A stretch of DNA of 19,677 nucleotides from Theodoxus fluviatilis (Eukaryota; Mollusca; Gastropoda; Cycloneritida; Neritidae): NCBI GenBank assembly GCA_034096865.1, contig JAWQFJ010025677.1:10001-29677 (forward strand), read 5' to 3'. Position 1 is the stretch's first letter. Each line of letters begins with the position of its first letter. The translations under genes and the position numbers were made by a program. Below are positions 18,667-19,677 of the stretch, piece after piece. Under the pieces are notes generated by a model. The model was given only the letters and a program-made list of their open reading frames with translations, had not been told where the DNA came from and ran no database searches.

Positions 18667-19677
18667 TACCTCGACGGTGGAAGCACTGGGTACTGGAAGC
18701 GTTTGCCACGACGGGGAGAAGGATACCACGGGACGGACCTTCAGCAACGTTTCTACGGAAATACTCGGCGAGCGAGGTCGAGGACTTCTATTCCATGGAG
18801 TGAGCACAGCTTGGGAGCTGTGAGGGTTCGGGAGCATCCTCCGAGGAGGAGGCGATGCGTGTGTGCTGTGTTTAGTGTGGTGAAGTGTTCACTGGATTAT
18901 ATTGAGCTCAGGAGGAGGAGACTCAAATCGGGTAAGGTGTTGAACTTCTACATTGTTTTCCTCTTAGTATCGAGGTTCGTCCTTGTTCGGGACACGGGGG
19001 ACTGAACTCGAGTTAACAGGAAGTGAGAAGTGCGTTCGGAACCGCAGGGACTGGTCGGGACTGTGCTATCGATACTGTGTGACGTCACGGTTGGGGGGTC
19101 GACGTCAGCAAGAGGGGGTTTGGGATTATAAGCGGAAAAGTGACTTTGGCTATCTGGGGTGTGTGCCAAAGGGAAACGGGGTCTTTTGTGGGAAAAAATA
19201 GTACTCTCTCAGTGGTTTGAGAGAGAAAGCAGTTTTTCCCCAACGTTTCACGTTAGAGAGTTTTGGGTGGAACTCCGAGTGTAGTTCCAGGTTCCTGGGT
19301 GATTATAGAACACTGTGGTTAGATTGTTGTATTTATATGCGACCACGCTCGAGTGAACTTGCTTCACTCTAGCGTTGTCAACCCCTTAGTTTTGAGTTGT
19401 TTGGCCTGCGGCGTTTGTTGACATTTTTCGTCTGTTTGACTTTGCTCATCTAGAACAGCCGCCCACGTTCGAGTACAGTGGTTCTCGAGAGTGTCACATC
19501 GAATTAAAATTGTTGTTTACCCTTATTCCTGCTCAGTGTCCTTTATTGAGGTAGTTGTATTTATTTTCTTAGTTATGAAAGGTCTCTCCAGTTATGATGG
19601 TAGGGTTTAGCTTGTAAACCCCTACTGGGTGTAACTCTCCATTAGTGATTCGATTATTCTTTTGGGGAGAAGGGCAA

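Larger units (their letters stand above)
10042..19677 (+). mobile_element. Ty3/gypsy LTR retrotransposon, Gmr1-like pol order
   Basis: Two direct copies of a long terminal repeat (offset 7261 bp at their left ends, 7337 bp at their right ends) flank one Gag-Pol reading frame. The pol order is protease, integrase, reverse transcriptase, RNase H. That is the order of Ty1/copia, but the RT, RNase H and integrase motifs (including a GPY/F-type module) are clearly Ty3/gypsy. This combination defines the Gmr1-like group described in fish and other animals. The frame is uninterrupted and the LTRs look identical by eye except for a minisatellite copy difference, so insertion is recent. The right end lies about 21 bp beyond the window, so the target-site duplication cannot be checked. 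No envelope gene is present. An alternative is that a second element follows in tandem; the window ends too soon to say. Confidence 0.93.
17298..19677 (+). repeat. 3' LTR (2380 bp in window, end missing)
   Basis: Begins tgtcgcggagcgaca, itself a 6-bp inverted repeat around gga. It matches the 5' LTR from 10042 onward without any difference I could find by eye, apart from two extra 38-bp units. The last base of the window corresponds to 12340 of the 5' LTR, so about 21 bp remain outside. It carries the same TATA-like, hairpin and ATTAAA candidates. Confidence 0.93.

Overview
This window is repeat-dense nuclear DNA from a eukaryote, most likely an animal. It holds a tRNA-derived SINE, several kilobases of satellite DNA, and a Ty3/gypsy LTR retrotransposon whose pol order (integrase before reverse transcriptase) matches the Gmr1-like group known from animals. 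There are no operons, ribosome binding sites or other prokaryotic signs. The species cannot be fixed from the sequence; an aquatic invertebrate or early-branching chordate is only a guess. I found no host gene.

Left half (1-10041). Array A (1 to about 1955) is a minisatellite with 50-bp and 40-bp units. A SINE of about 570 bp follows (about 1957-2525). It has a tRNA Ser/Leu-like head, six internal tandem copies of a 46-bp segment, and a tail that can form a hairpin. Positions 2526-3755 are non-repetitive or decayed DNA with two GA-rich microsatellites and an inverted repeat, and no recognisable gene. Array B (3756 to about 9554) is 5.8 kb of 95-bp and 120-bp units, about 56 by my count. It is almost free of G on the + strand and open in all three forward frames, which I read as a composition effect and not coding. 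A degenerate stretch (9555-9702) leads into array C (9703-10041), a CCACA pentamer repeat.

Right half (10042-19677). One retrotransposon abuts array C and runs past the right edge. Its layout is 5' LTR (10042-12361), leader (12362-12595), a single uninterrupted Gag-PR-IN-RT-RNase H reading frame (12596-16984), a short 3' untranslated stretch (16985-17297), and a 3' LTR (17298 to the edge, about 21 bp short of its predicted end). The LTRs are unusually long (about 2.3-2.4 kb) and appear identical by eye except for an internal 38-bp minisatellite, with 5 copies on the left and 7 on the right. Every catalytic motif I checked is present, so this looks like a young, possibly still active copy.

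How the parts would work together: the LTR would supply promoter and polyadenylation signals. Gag, which carries a SCAN-like capsid segment and one zinc knuckle, would package the RNA. The protease would cut the single polyprotein. RT-RNase H would make the cDNA and integrase would insert it. I see no envelope gene. The points most worth following up are the pol order, the SCAN-like Gag, the lack of a recognisable primer binding site or polypurine tract, the 5-base loss at the 5' LTR junction, and the shared 5/10-bp register of the three satellite arrays.
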